A stretch of DNA of 64,000 bases from Phoronis australis (lineage: Eukaryota; Phoronida; Phoronidae). The stretch is from the NCBI GenBank assembly GCA_002633005.1, contig NMRA01000007.1:1437917-1501916 (forward strand), written 5' to 3'. Positions within the stretch are counted from its first letter, which is position 1. Each line of letters starts with the position of its first letter. This document shows positions 49,801-57,493 of this stretch, in pieces. A program made the position numbers and the translations under genes. The notes below the pieces were generated by a model. That model was not told where the DNA came from. It did not search any database and saw only the letters and a program-made list of their open reading frames with translations.

Positions 49801-52609
49801 TAAAGAGGGTTTCAAGCACTTGCGAATTATCATTTTTTCCCAGGTCAGAAGAACAAATTGAGACCAACCTTGTAGCAATATGTGGCTTAAATTAAAAGTT
49901 ACTTTCTTTCACAGTAGATGCAGGTCTAACACCCATAGCAGCTTTAGAACACAAGGAATGGATTGTATAAAACTTCATTAATTATCTGCTGGATTAAGCT
50001 TGATAGTTGCAAATCAAATGCATAGTTCTGCAACCCTCATATGGCACCCGATAACGCAACAAAGCAAATTTGTGTTATTAATCACTAACACTTTACAGAG
50101 GTCACGCATTATGAGATCCAGTTTTCTCCACATAAACAACGAAAGCATTAAAATGGTTCTCGAAATCTGGGTACACCGTAAGTGACTATCGCCCATTTTG
50201 TTATAGAAATCACTAAATTAGTTGGTAAAAGGTAGACTAAGTTAGCCTCTGAAAAATCAAAGAATTTTTTCCCATAACCTATCAATCATGTGTAGAGATC
50301 TCAACAAGAAAACACAACATGAGACTCTCTGAGTTACATGGTTATTATTTTTAGACGTGCAACAAACAGGACATAATAAGAAACCATACCTTAGTGGCCT
50401 GATGCAAGACAGTACCAACAGCATGAGATGTGTCACCAAGAATTTGCTTCAGAATACATTCTCCATTTTCATCAGTTTCTTCTAAAACACATAAAAACTT
50501 GGGTAAACAAAGTCAATAATAACACAAGAATGAAGTTCAGTAATTGTACATTCATGAATAGTCATTACAAAAACTTCTCATTTGGTTTCAACTCCAGACA
50601 ATAACAGTTTCCAATTTGAGGGTAAATCCAGATATTAATCTATTCCATTGGTTCCCCTTTCCGTGTTCTTTTACTCATGATCAATTATCTACCATGGTTC
50701 AACGAATTCAATTTCAGAAACCAAACAGTTCACAAGATCACAGGTTTTAGTCCAGAATATATCAATTTATTTTAGCCAGTGCTTTATTGCAGTGACGTCA
50801 TAACTCATAATTACTCAACTCCACACAAGGGTACCTTAGATCAGTACTCCTGATAAACAGGCTTCTTGACCACAGTGGCTCTTGTATAATTCTATAGGCA
50901 AAGAACAAGGTGTTTTGAAAAGGGTTGAGTTTCTAAACAATGCTCATAAGTAACACACAAGGTATTGACAGTTATTGATATCTGGACTTTGGTAAAGCTG
51001 GCTGGCTAACCCACTGAGCGACATAAGCGGCAGACTCAGGGGCACCCCCCTAAGTTAGAGACAAATGCAACCTGCAGTGAAAGGAGCCTCCAGGTCAAAT
51101 CTAGTTTAGAGTTCTCCCAAACGTTAGGACCAGTCCTAGTTTCTATAAGATGTGCTTATTCTGTTGTCTTCAGAAATCAGATGCGAATGAGGAATGGATG
51201 TAAAACTACAAGCAGGCACAAATGCAAACAGTCAAAATGGTGATATCACAGCCTCTCTGCTACACTCTACTCGCCAGCACAAGATGGCCAGTAAGAGTCA
51301 ATTTTGTTGGTGATTGTGTAGTGCAGTGGCAGAACTGCAGTCATTGCACGCACACCCAATGTAAATGAAGGGTGCTGTTCACATAGGCAATGACCATTGC
51401 CTCTGTTGGCCCGACCAGAGGCGATGCAGCTGCTATAGGCGCTCCATAGGCTGGAAGATTTTTGTCGAATTATGCCTCGCACCGACTAAAACATAAAAGT
51501 CACCTTGTTATAAATACGTACCTTTTGCGCATAGAGGAACACCTTACTTGCATCACCCAGCGAGCGAGGTAAAAATTGGAGCGTGCGCAGTATAAAAATG
51601 GTGAGTTCACGATTTTGGGAAATGAACGATTGACTGTTCGAACAAAAAGTTCGATAACGGAAGTATTTGTTCGAGTTGGAAGGAATTAAACACACCGACA
51701 ACCTCCCAAGGTGTCCCTCTATGCGCAAAAGGTATTTATAACAACATGACTTTTATGCTTTAGCCAGTGCGAAGCATAATTCACCGAAAAGCTTCCGGCG
51801 TATGGAGCGCCTATAAGAGCTGCATCGCCTCTGGTCGGGCCAAAAGAGGCGATGGTCATTGCCTACTGTTCACATACAATAGGCCTTTTGAAAGTGATGT
51901 AAAATGTCAGAGATAGAAGTACTTAATGAATGTTGTTTTAGTATACAACTGTCCAGTTGACCTGTGTAAGTAAACACAGCTCAACTCAAGGCTTATGGTC
52001 CGGCTGAGAAGATAATTCTTTTATTACCCCTGATGGATTCTGATAGCCCGAGCCCCCAAGAATGAATTGTTACTGAGAGCCAATCTGATGTCTCTGCCGG
52101 TTGACTCAATGCCCTGGCAAAGTATACCCTGCACACAAGACACACTAACAGATTGACCATGGCACAGTGCAAGGCACTCATTGGCATGAGTCATGACTGA
52201 TTGGCCACAAGACATTCTGAATCAGTGAATGTCATTCACCAGGCGCCGGTACGTTCCGTAGACGTAGCCACAGGCGAACAGAGACATGAGAACCTCGCGA
52301 AAACGCAATACCACACAAAACTTCGCCATGTGTTACCAATGAAGCGCGCGATCAAACTGACTTCTTTCGTGAAATTCTTGCATCTACGCCTACGGAACTC
52401 AACCCTGTTCACATACACACTACACAGTCACACACCCAGGCCAGTTCCAACTCAATTACTCAAAGTCAATCAACCGTCGCCCAGTAAACGACACAGTTAG
52501 GAGACAAGTGCAAGCTCGTACTTTCACAGTGAGAGAGGATGCTCCGAACAACATCGGCTCGACCTGCTTGCACAGCTTCTCTCAAGCTGTCAACAGCTTC
52601 TTGAACCAT
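33001..52609 (-). CDS. Ankyrin repeat - GH20-like fusion protein, 21 exons, 903 residues
   Basis: I assembled this gene from 21 exons; every junction has GT/AG and matching phase, total 2712 nt including TAA. Residues about 1-200 carry ankyrin repeats (LLAAGADPCVQNSEGLTPVDLA, NTPLHWAATYANQDMVQ, GANVNAVNNCGHTPLHDAV, DADPNVKATSGKDAGLSAFD). Residues about 215-275 are a Ser/Lys-rich linker. Residues about 280-425 look like the GH20 N-terminal domain (ESYQMFVYSNQ, DIAGLNYAIATFAQLL). Residues about 425-745 look like the GH20 barrel (DWPNLSSRGVLLDVSQGR, MMKINQVHLYTRF, CPGTAAWN, VVCDWSGKGH). The C-terminal 160 residues are helical and unassigned. The usual G-G/C-D-E catalytic motif is expected near INIGPRLS and is absent, so enzymatic activity is doubtful. 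No signal peptide or membrane segment: probably cytosolic. It is transcribed divergently from GLRX5. I do not recognise a named vertebrate orthologue. Confidence 0.92.
33851..33970 (-). CDS. Ankyrin-GH20 exon 20
   Basis: Encodes VGRALMNTGKNPGTMAAAHP and VNNLPATIKTDLAN. Acceptor TTTCGCCAG, donor AG|GTTAGT, 120 bp, phase 2 to 2. Confidence 0.9.
34563..35652. mobile_element. Interspersed repeat, about 1.09 kb, with internal 100-200 bp subrepeats and a GGAC array
   Basis: Begins near AACGCAGAGCGTTGAAATGCGCCCACA and ends in a near-palindromic GCGTCCACATATAAATATGTGGGCGCAT. The interior repeats a module around GCCACTAG(A/G/T)(G/T)GGC followed by an (A/G)TCCGTC-type segment, and ends in a (GGAC)n microsatellite near 35566-35607. 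A relative lies at about 54720-55690 and a terminal fragment at 8328-8371. There is no transposase, so it is non-autonomous; class unknown. It lies in intron 19 of the ankyrin-GH20 gene. Confidence 0.8.
35748..36144 (-). repeat. Five tandem copies of the exon 19 3' edge with donor site
   Basis: Units of about 71-85 bp lie at approximately 35748-35823, 35824-35894, 35895-35973, 35974-36058 and 36059-36144. Each contains a version of HMLSELKLTCDL in minus orientation. The two units nearest the functional exon are almost identical; the farther ones are diverged (for example QMLSELQLTCDLLLL). Confidence 0.9.
36065..36189 (-). CDS. Ankyrin-GH20 exon 19 (3' part present in five tandem copies)
   Basis: Encodes KARRHIKKCQSELSKSSLQC and LHGMHMLSELKLTCDL. 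Acceptor TGTTTCAG, donor AG|GTAAGT, 125 bp, phase 0 to 2, which fits exon 20. The region from about 36144 downwards is repeated four more times toward 35748, each with a usable donor-like site, so which donor is used is uncertain. Confidence 0.85.
36838..37184. mobile_element. MITE-like repeat with CCCGCCTTCCATCACA ends
   Basis: The left end CCCGCCTTCCATCACAAAAA and the right end GATGGAATGCGGGTTT are near inverse complements. Related copies are at about 42010-42351, 19460-19775 (reverse), 30275-30470 and 49505-49750 (partial). Shared internal words include TTACCGTAACGAA / TTCCGTCACGAA and GAGACCAGGCT(C/G). Non-coding. Confidence 0.7.
37203..37309 (-). CDS. Ankyrin-GH20 exon 18
   Basis: Encodes ANDSKSLPDDHGSVLYQLLT and LEYLTPDVFQ. 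Acceptor CTCATTGCAG, donor CAG|GTACGG, 107 bp, phase 1 to 0. Found from phase continuity, since exon 17 ends in phase 1 and exon 19 starts in phase 0. A MITE-like repeat ends about 20 bp beyond its donor. Confidence 0.88.
37930..38062 (-). CDS. Ankyrin-GH20 exon 17
   Basis: Encodes DHVQGNLPELINKHVLNDFG and LIELGRAETYVLKFAKQK. Acceptor GTTTTTAG, donor G|GTATCA, 133 bp, phase 0 to 1. Confidence 0.9.
38915..39101 (-). CDS. Ankyrin-GH20 exon 16
   Basis: Encodes LAGCPEAAVTNIHKAV, YDGQGMVVCDWSGKGHMTHK and WPGYISCAGLAWNSATTY. D-W-x-x-x-G-H near the end of the barrel is a conserved feature of this GH20-like group as I remember it. Acceptor CTCACAG, donor TAC|GTAAGT, 187 bp, phase 2 to 0. Confidence 0.92.
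40208..40249 (-). CDS. Ankyrin-GH20 exon 15 (42-bp micro-exon)
   Basis: Encodes VPFQVCPGTAAWN, resembling the PGT-x-x-W motif of GH20-like proteins. Acceptor CTTTTCAG, donor AG|GTAGGT, phase 2 to 2. Confidence 0.88.
   Translation of the reverse strand, partial: CSIPSVSWHSCLE
40435..40481 (-). CDS. Ankyrin-GH20 exon 14 (47-bp micro-exon)
   Basis: Encodes ADYDFEKYCKSYAENG. Acceptor TCTTTTCAG, donor GG|GTAATT, phase 0 to 2. Confidence 0.88.
40797..40829. repeat. CA microsatellite
   Basis: CACGCACGCACG followed by an uninterrupted CA run, in intron 13 of the ankyrin-GH20 gene. Confidence 0.95.
41101..41305 (-). CDS. Ankyrin-GH20 exon 13 (site of the missing catalytic motif)
   Basis: Encodes NVINIGPRLSTFILDTSEEN and LPLNMSLMEYGFQ. 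Active GH20 enzymes have an Asp-Glu pair after the strand that aligns with VINIG. Acceptor TTTCTAG, donor CAA|GTGAGT, 205 bp, phase 2 to 0. Three degenerate extra copies of its 5' edge lie just upstream. Confidence 0.92.
41273..41560 (-). repeat. Four tandem copies of the exon 13 5' edge with acceptor
   Basis: Units start with CAGACGGGG or CAGA(C/T)(A/G)GG at 41281, 41350, 41422 and 41496, a period of 69-74 bp. Each holds the first coding bases of exon 13 (minus orientation ATTATCAACATTGGTCC-like), the TCTAG acceptor and its polypyrimidine side. Copies at 41350 and 41422 keep an AG acceptor; the outermost has lost it. Confidence 0.9.
41843..41989 (-). CDS. Ankyrin-GH20 exon 12
   Basis: Encodes SELLELAYFCRQRSVLLIPV and LDIAPGLSYDDIGSLYHTF. 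Acceptor TCTTTCAG, donor AA|GTGAGT, 147 bp, phase 2 to 2. Confidence 0.92.
42010..42351. mobile_element. Second copy of the CCTTCCATCACA MITE-like repeat
   Basis: Same arrangement as 36838-37184: CCTTCCATCACAAAAACCAAC at the left, CGAGACCAGGCTCAACAAGT in the middle and GATGGAACGCGGGTTT at the right. It lies in intron 11 of the ankyrin-GH20 gene. Confidence 0.7.
43031..43152 (-). CDS. Ankyrin-GH20 exon 11
   Basis: Encodes EALKDLVDTLCMMKINQVHL then YTRFKVHEEN. Acceptor follows a T-rich tract (TTTTTCTAG), donor AG|GTAAAA, 122 bp, phase 0 to 2. Confidence 0.92.
43206..43229. repeat. AATAG pentanucleotide microsatellite
   Basis: About four to five AATAG units in a row, in intron 10 of the ankyrin-GH20 gene. 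Confidence 0.9.
43434..43505 (-). CDS. Ankyrin-GH20 exon 10 (RGVLLDVS)
   Basis: Encodes ISDWPNLSSRGVLLDVSQGR, the GH20 barrel entry motif (compare R-G-x-x-x-D-x-S-R in the family). Acceptor TATGCAG, donor CAG|GTAAGT, 24 codons. Confidence 0.93.
44372..44473 (-). CDS. Ankyrin-GH20 exon 9
   Basis: Encodes VKILASDIAGLNYAIATFAQ, the last strand-helix of a GH20 N-terminal domain. Acceptor TTGGATAG, donor CAG|GTACAA, 34 codons, phase 0 to 0. Confidence 0.92.
44880..44913. repeat. CA microsatellite abutting the exon 8 donor
   Basis: A CGTACGCACGCACACA... run ending directly at the exon 8 boundary, so in the transcript direction the GT donor is the first repeat unit. Confidence 0.95.
44914..45104 (-). 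CDS. Ankyrin-GH20 exon 8 (donor lies in a GT microsatellite)
   Basis: Encodes YNIQRLGFRLTIQSSSTTFG and TRESYQMFVYSNQ. Acceptor TTATCTAG; the donor CAG|GTGTGT is the first unit of a (GT)n array at 44885-44913. 191 bp, phase 1 to 0. Confidence 0.92.
45418..45577 (-). CDS. Ankyrin-GH20 exon 7
   Basis: Encodes LISDHRFNLLWPLPQ and QTIVVKVINGPE, start of the GH20 N-terminal domain. Acceptor CCTTGTAG, donor G|GTTAGT, 160 bp, phase 0 to 1. Confidence 0.92.
46140..46356 (-). CDS. Ankyrin-GH20 exon 6 (last ankyrin half-repeat plus linker)
   Basis: Begins KDAGLSAFDMAAGQPVIL, the end of the ankyrin block, then a polar linker rich in Ser, Lys and Glu with no domain that I recognise. Acceptor TTTTCCAG, donor AAG|GTATGA, 217 bp, phase 2 to 0. 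Confidence 0.93.
46460..46650. repeat. MITE-like family copy in ankyrin-GH20 intron 5
   Basis: Shares TTCATTCTC(G/T)GTCAT and CATGACAAG(G/A)AATTC(T/C) with copies at 17086-17235 and 24088-24250. Non-coding. Confidence 0.55.
47409..47544 (-). CDS. Ankyrin-GH20 exon 5
   Basis: Ankyrin repeats with RGANVNAVNNCGHTPLHDAV and ILNDADPNVKATSG. Acceptor TTTGCAG, donor GG|GTGAGT, 136 bp, phase 1 to 2. Confidence 0.94.
48234..48364 (-). CDS. Ankyrin-GH20 exon 4
   Basis: Ankyrin repeat with NTPLHWAATYANQDMVQCLC. Acceptor ATTCTAG, donor G|GTAATG, 131 bp, phase 2 to 1. Confidence 0.93.
49100..49254 (-). CDS. Ankyrin-GH20 exon 3
   Basis: Ankyrin repeat LLAAGADPCVQNSEGLTPVD. Acceptor TTTCAG|TTAGAG, donor AA|GTATGT, 155 bp, phase 0 to 2. 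Confidence 0.93.
50390..50481 (-). CDS. Ankyrin-GH20 exon 2
   Basis: Encodes ETDENGECILKQILGDTSHA and VGTVLHQATK. Acceptor TGTTTTAG, donor AAG|GTATGG, 92 bp, phase 1 to 0. This exon is too short to show as a long open frame. Confidence 0.9.
51384..51865. mobile_element. MULE-type fold-back MITE, 482 bp, long terminal inverted repeats and 9-bp target duplication
   Basis: About 165 bp at 51384-51548 is inversely repeated at about 51700-51865; outer ends read TAGGCAATGACCATTGCCTC on one side and, inverted, TAGGCAATGACCATCGCCTC on the other. The 9-mer CTGTTCACA flanks both ends (51375-51383 and 51866-51874). Long inverted ends with a 9-bp duplication are typical of Mutator-like elements (family knowledge). 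There is no transposase. It lies in intron 1 of the ankyrin-GH20 gene, about 0.7 kb downstream of its start. Confidence 0.9.
52522..52609 (-). CDS. Ankyrin-GH20 exon 1 (start codon)
   Basis: ATG at 52609 begins MVQEAVDSLREAVQAGRADV, typical of a first ankyrin helix. The only longer in-frame starts are non-ATG codons. The donor is GAAA|GTACGA, ending in phase 1, which makes a Lys codon with exon 2. Confidence 0.88.
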
Positions 52610-52998
52610 CTTGAAATCTATCTGCGGTGACGAAACATGATTCGCTTGCTTAGTTGCTATTCCCTGCCGCAGCAACACAAGCAGCCGAACGTGTCAACCA
52701 CAAATAACTGGGTCACGCACTACTTTTAGTAAAACTACGCGATTTACATAAATAAAATATTTGACATTTTAACTGGTTCATAATGGCACAAAATTTGTAA
52801 AAACATTAAAAAATGATGTTATCTATTATCACATGAGATTTTGTCAACTACATACGTACAATTTTTATGTACTTGTCAGGCGTAAGTATCGCAAAAGTGG
52901 GTTCCAAGGCACTTCCGTTTCTGTCCACAGTGAGCAGCTGACTCGGAGTTGTAGAACGCACGGTTTACCTGCTTACAGTCGACTTAAAACTGGTGGAA
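52610..52998. promoter_or_regulatory. Divergent promoter region between ankyrin-GH20 gene and GLRX5
   Basis: The two start codons are 389 bp apart and point away from each other, so both promoters and both 5' UTRs must fit in or overlap this gap unless non-coding upstream exons exist. I see no confident TATA or initiator element. Co-regulation is inference only. Confidence 0.55.
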
Positions 52999-53260
52999 AT
53001 GAATTCACTACGTCGTATTGCTGGTCTGACGTGTAGACAGAACACTTTGCAGTTTATTCGAGCGGCATACAGTGCTGGCACTGGTTCGAAGGCATCTATA
53101 GATGCGATCGTAAAGAATAATAAACTGGTTGTTTTTATGAAAGGAACTCCAGATCAGCCAATGTGCGGTTTTAGCAAGGCCGTCGTCCAGATTCTGAACA
53201 GACATGGAGTGGAGGCGTTCGACAGTCATAATGTTCTTGAAGATGAAGATCTCAGACAAG
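52999..53260 (+). CDS. GLRX5: Mitochondrial monothiol glutaredoxin 5, exon 1
   Basis: GLRX5 carries and transfers [2Fe-2S] clusters in the mitochondrial matrix, working with the ISC machinery. The ATG at 52999 begins [20 protein letters not shown], a basic, amphipathic, acid-free presequence. The thioredoxin-fold core follows: [20 protein letters not shown] with the single-Cys CGFS active site, then [20 protein letters not shown] and RQG. A donor G|GTTGGA follows at 53261; the +3 to +6 bases are weak, but the frame diverges from the family right after RQG. The missing half (IKEYSNWPTIPQV-like, GGCD-like) is not in the window. In vertebrates the gene has two exons and splits here. Identity is strong. 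Confidence 0.95.
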
Positions 53261-53908
53261 GTTGGATTGAAAATTCAATGTTTTATGTTTGACTGATGCA
53301 ATCTATGACTTAGCAGTTGGAATTCGGCCCAAATCGGAATATTCCAATACGGGTCAGATTCCAACTTGAATAATGGTCGGAGCATAGTAACTCAATACTC
53401 CAATAGGCAATAGCTTCACTGGCCCAGTTCAGACGGTGGTACCTGAAAATTTGGCCAAATATGCCAATTTTTGTTGTCCACCGGGCAAACTTTTTTAACG
53501 CTCTCATTGTGTATTGGTCAGTATATTCTGTGTCATAACCTGGTCAGCCAAATATGTCTTTTTGCGTTGACAAATTACATGAGGTTCACATCCGGGTGAG
53601 GAATTTAGTCACAGCTCGTGTGTGTAATTAAGAGACGTTGGTCTGAGGATTTACACTGCGGTTTTGGTGTCTGCTGTCCCACAGGACTAAGATTGAAAAC
53701 ATTGTTATGTAGCCAACAAGGCTGGTAGTGACACAACTCCCGGTTTAATAGACTTGAGATGTTGTCAGTCAATTGCAAAAGGTTTTGATGTAATTTTGAT
53801 CAATAGTCACTTTGAAAAGTTTGCCAAGTGCATAGCAAACATGAAATCATTTCTCTGAAAAGTTGTGACATGAGAAATATGAGCTAACCAGAATGAACAG
53901 TTTATTAT

Positions 53909-53990
53909 TTAAAATGACTTATTCTTATTAAAATGACCTAGGCAAAAAATTGAATTTCGGACCTCAAAAGCGAGGCCCTCTATATTAATA
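53909..53990 (+). repeat. About 75-bp boundary repeat, inverted copy at 63490-63553
   Basis: TATTCTTATTAAAATGAC, GGCAAAAAATTGAATTTC and CCTCAAAAGCGAGGCC appear in order here and in reverse complement at 63490-63553. It marks the junction with the minisatellite array in both places. Confidence 0.85.
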
Positions 53991-54535
53991 TGGGCGCCCT
54001 AGACGAAAGGGGGTCGAAGAGCGGGGCCTTCTATATTAATATGGAGGCCCCGCCGAAAGGCGGCCGGATAGCGGGGCGCCTATATTAATATAGAGGGCCC
54101 TGCCGAAAGGTGGCCGATAAGTGGGGCCTTCTATATTAATATAAGTGGCCCCGCTCTCTGGCCGCCTTTTGGTGAGGACCCCTATTATAATGAGGCCTTG
54201 CCGAAAGGTGGCCGGAGAGCGGGGCCTGTTATATTAATATAGAGGGCCCTGCCAGAGAACGGCTGATGAGTGAGGTCCTCTATATTAATATAGAAGGTCC
54301 CGCTCTCTGGCCGCCTTCCGGCGAGGCCCTCTATATTAATATAAAGGGCCCTGCTTTTCAACTGCCTTTCAGCGAGGTCTCCTATAATAGTACAGGGGGC
54401 CTCGCCGAAAGGCGGCCAGAGATTGCGGCCCCCGATATTAATGTAGGGTCCCCTCCGGAAGGCAGCCTATGAGCGAGGCCCACTACATTAATATAGAAGG
54501 CACCGTCGGAAGGTGACTGACGAGCGAGTCTTCAC
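53975..54535. repeat. Palindromic GC/AT minisatellite, about 11 units of about 50 bp
   Basis: Each unit alternates an AT palindrome (CTATATTAATATAG) flanked by GGCCC-type boxes with a small hairpin CCGCCGAAAGGCGG, which has a GAAA loop. Units appear in both orientations, so the array is full of potential cruciforms. The 54266-54472 open frame is only a by-product. Confidence 0.9.
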
Positions 54536-54719
54536 ATGAAAAAATTCACGTCATGTCCTCTTCCAGTTGTGGCACCCCAGGACTATTGAAAAATGATGAA
54601 AAGAGGTCAGAGCCGCAATTTTTAATACAACTTCCAGTTAAGCAGCACTGATAATAGCATTCTACAAAAAATATCAGACGAAAAAATTTGAAGCACTTGG
54701 GCATCGCAAACAGCATACT

Positions 54720-55690
54720 TCTTGTGACATCTATTTGTATCGTAAAAATGGCCACCAGATGGCACAAAACATGTCAAGTCCATTCGAAAACTGAAACATC
54801 GTTTCTTTAATAGAAAGTATTTACCAATTTCCATAAAAATCTGTCAAGAAACTTCAGAGAAACAAAGGAAGATCGAAAAATGGAATGGCCGCTAGGGGGC
54901 AATGCACCTGAAAGTTGTCAATATCTGTTCTCAACATGATAGGAATACATTTGTTAAATTTAATAAAGATCCTGCAGTAGGCTTAGGACATACAGCTATA
55001 GGCGCAAAAAAGCTAGGAGGCGCCACGGTTGTCAGTCGTCATCGTCAGCTGTACTCTTCATACTGAGAACAGATATACCAATTTTCACAATAATCCATAG
55101 AATGGTTTGGTTGATAGAGGAGCGGATACCAAAAAACCAATTGGAAAAACATAAATGGCCACTAGGTGGTGCAAAATGCCTCATATAATTCGGAAAACAG
55201 GGAGATAGCATCATGTCACCAATAAACTGCCACTAGGAGGTGCCACAGTAGCCAGAGTAATCCGAAAATCATCGTCAGGCTTTCTCTTCATAGTAAGAAC
55301 ATACATACCAATTTTTAAGAGCGGTTTGGTAGATGCCAAAAAACAGTAAAAATGGTCATTAGGTGGTGCAAAATACCTTGACTCCTTCCAAAAACAGGAA
55401 TATAGCATCATCCTACTAATAGGTGCCTATATGCCAAGTTTCACAAAAATCCGTAGACGACCTTTAAAGATACAGAGGTAAATGTAAAAAAATAAATTGC
55501 TACTAGGGGTCACAACGGTAGTCAGATCGGTCCGAAATTCGTCCTCTTCTGTCGTCATCTTCATATGAACCCATCTGTCAAATTTGGTGAAGATACTTTG
55601 AGGGGTTCAGGAGATACAGCTGTAGACGCTGGACGCCCAGACAGAGATGAAGGCAATTTGCACCCACATATAGGTATGTGGGCGCATAGA
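54720..55690. mobile_element. Second copy of the 1-kb interspersed repeat
   Basis: Shares with 34563-35652 the modules GGCCACTAGGTGG(C/T)GCAAA, GCCACTAGGAGG(C/T)GCCACAGTAG and the end CCCACATATAGGTATGTGGGCGCATA. It is more diverged and has lost most of the GGAC run. Left boundary approximate. Confidence 0.75.
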
Positions 55691-55914
55691 AATGCGACCT
55701 CTATGAGCATTTGAATCTGACTTCGAAAACAAAATAGCTAACACGTCCGCCATCTTGAATCTGATCATGATGAACCACCTTAGGCTTCCAGCACTTCGGG
55801 GACTAGAAGTTGTGGGTGAATCTTTTGCCAATTGGACAAATGGTGCAACCTGTATGTAGAGTGCAGACAAAGTGAAAGCGCTCCAAGGAGCGAAACTTGG
55901 CGAAATTAGCCAAA

Positions 55915-55975
55915 AAGGTGACGATAAAGATGATGACGAAGATGACGAATATGACGACGATGGTGGCGAGGATGA
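55915..55975. repeat. GATGA-rich imperfect microsatellite
   Basis: A run of GATGACGAAGATGACGAATA-like triplets. It produces a low-complexity Ser/Phe open frame on the minus strand that I do not consider a gene. Confidence 0.8.
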
Positions 55976-56154
55976 ACAAAAGAAGTAATAATAACATACA
56001 CATGACGAACGTAGAAGTCCGAAATCTGTAAGCAAAAGGCTACAGTCTTGAGCGACACTTATACTTTTACTTGGTTAAAGTCATGTCTTGAACAAATCCA
56101 CTACAACTACACGGGTGAGAAACAACATGACCGCCGGTCCTCTTAAATCGGATC

Positions 56155-57493
56155 GACTCACCCAAAACAGGACCTCCGGGGATCAAATGGTACCGTCGCA
56201 CCAGAAAATAAGACTGACGCACCTAAAAACATGACCGCCCCACCAGAAAACAGGACCGCCGGGAACTGAACATGACCGCTGGGGATTTAAACCGCAGTGA
56301 CAAACAAGCTAAGATTTATTACCAGTAGGCCTACACTGATCATACTATGGAGCATGTCTTGTGCCGATTAATCCAATGAAATCTTTTGTGCGCTACAGGA
56401 CATTTCGCTTTGTAACACGCGGTGCTTCTGAGTTTTAACCACAAACCAACCACGTTGCACACTTTTGAGGTAAATAATTATAACTTTATCCACTGCGTAA
56501 GTTTTAGAACAAAATGAGAATGTTTTCTCCAATTTGACATTTTAGTCAAGAAAAAAAATGGCTGTTTTGGTTCTCGGGTGAAGCATCATAACAAGCCTTT
56601 GTGCGGCAAAGCAGTATACTAAATATACAGCTTGGCGCTGACGTGGGTAAAACACTGAACATATAAAATCTTCACCGAATTAGTGTTATTAACGACACTT
56701 TTCCTTGAGTAAACTAAATTATTTATCGGTGCTCGCCGGGAAAAATTGTCGTTCTGTCGTTATTCTGCTGCTAAAATTGAGATGCGTTCTTTTAAGTCGG
56801 CTTACATTGACCAGTTCCTTAATTTTTTCACCGTTCAGTCAGCTCTTCTTCTCTTCTACGAGGTTGCGTACATGGCACAACAAATTGTCGGAACTGGTTT
56901 CATTTCGACATAAGTTTTTAGTATTTTAATACCAGCAAATCGAATTTCAGAACAAATCGTGGTGCTGCGAAGTTGAGTCATCATCTTCCGAAAGGTGTTG
57001 CAAAATTTTATGACATGTCGCGTGCTCATGTCACGAGCGCGACAGACTTTTTTGTTACATTAGGCAAACAAATGACGTTCATTTGATTGTTTTTCACTGA
57101 AGCGGCTGCAACCTGCAAGGTTAGTGTTGATTGACTCCTAGATTTTGCATGCGCCTGCTCCGCTCTCTAGCTCTACATGTTGATATAAGTTTACGATGAG
57201 GTGACGAGCAGAACTATACCCGGGCTGTGGGAAATTTCGGGGATGTAACGGAGCTCAATAACGCAGTGCTACCAAGCTTTATTTTGGAGAGTCTTTACAC
57301 AGCTAGCTGACCGGTTACATAATCACAAGCAGTATCATACAAAGACATTGATAACTACATATTGTCCGATGGTCATATTCAGTCCCCGGCGGTCCTGTTT
57401 TCTGGTGGGGCGGTCATGTTTTTAGGTGAGCCAGTCCCATTGTCTGGTGCGACGGTCCCATTTGACCCCCGGAGGTCCTGTTTTGGGTGAGTC
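56155..57493. mobile_element. 1.34-kb element with terminal inverted repeats over 100 bp
   Basis: The left end (GACTCACCCAAAACAGGACC, extending to about 56280) matches the reverse complement of about 57375-57493 with few mismatches over about 125 bp. The ends are themselves built of short subrepeats (CAGGACCGCCGGG / ATGACCGCC). No transposase frame and no clear target duplication were found. Confidence 0.85.

Noticed and set aside
54266-54472. 68-codon repetitive open frame.
   Set aside because: Direct translation of the palindromic minisatellite; the repeats explain it completely.
55607-56035. 142-codon minus-strand open frame with a Ser-rich core.
   Set aside because: It comes from the GATGA-type low-complexity tract plus the end of the 1-kb interspersed repeat.
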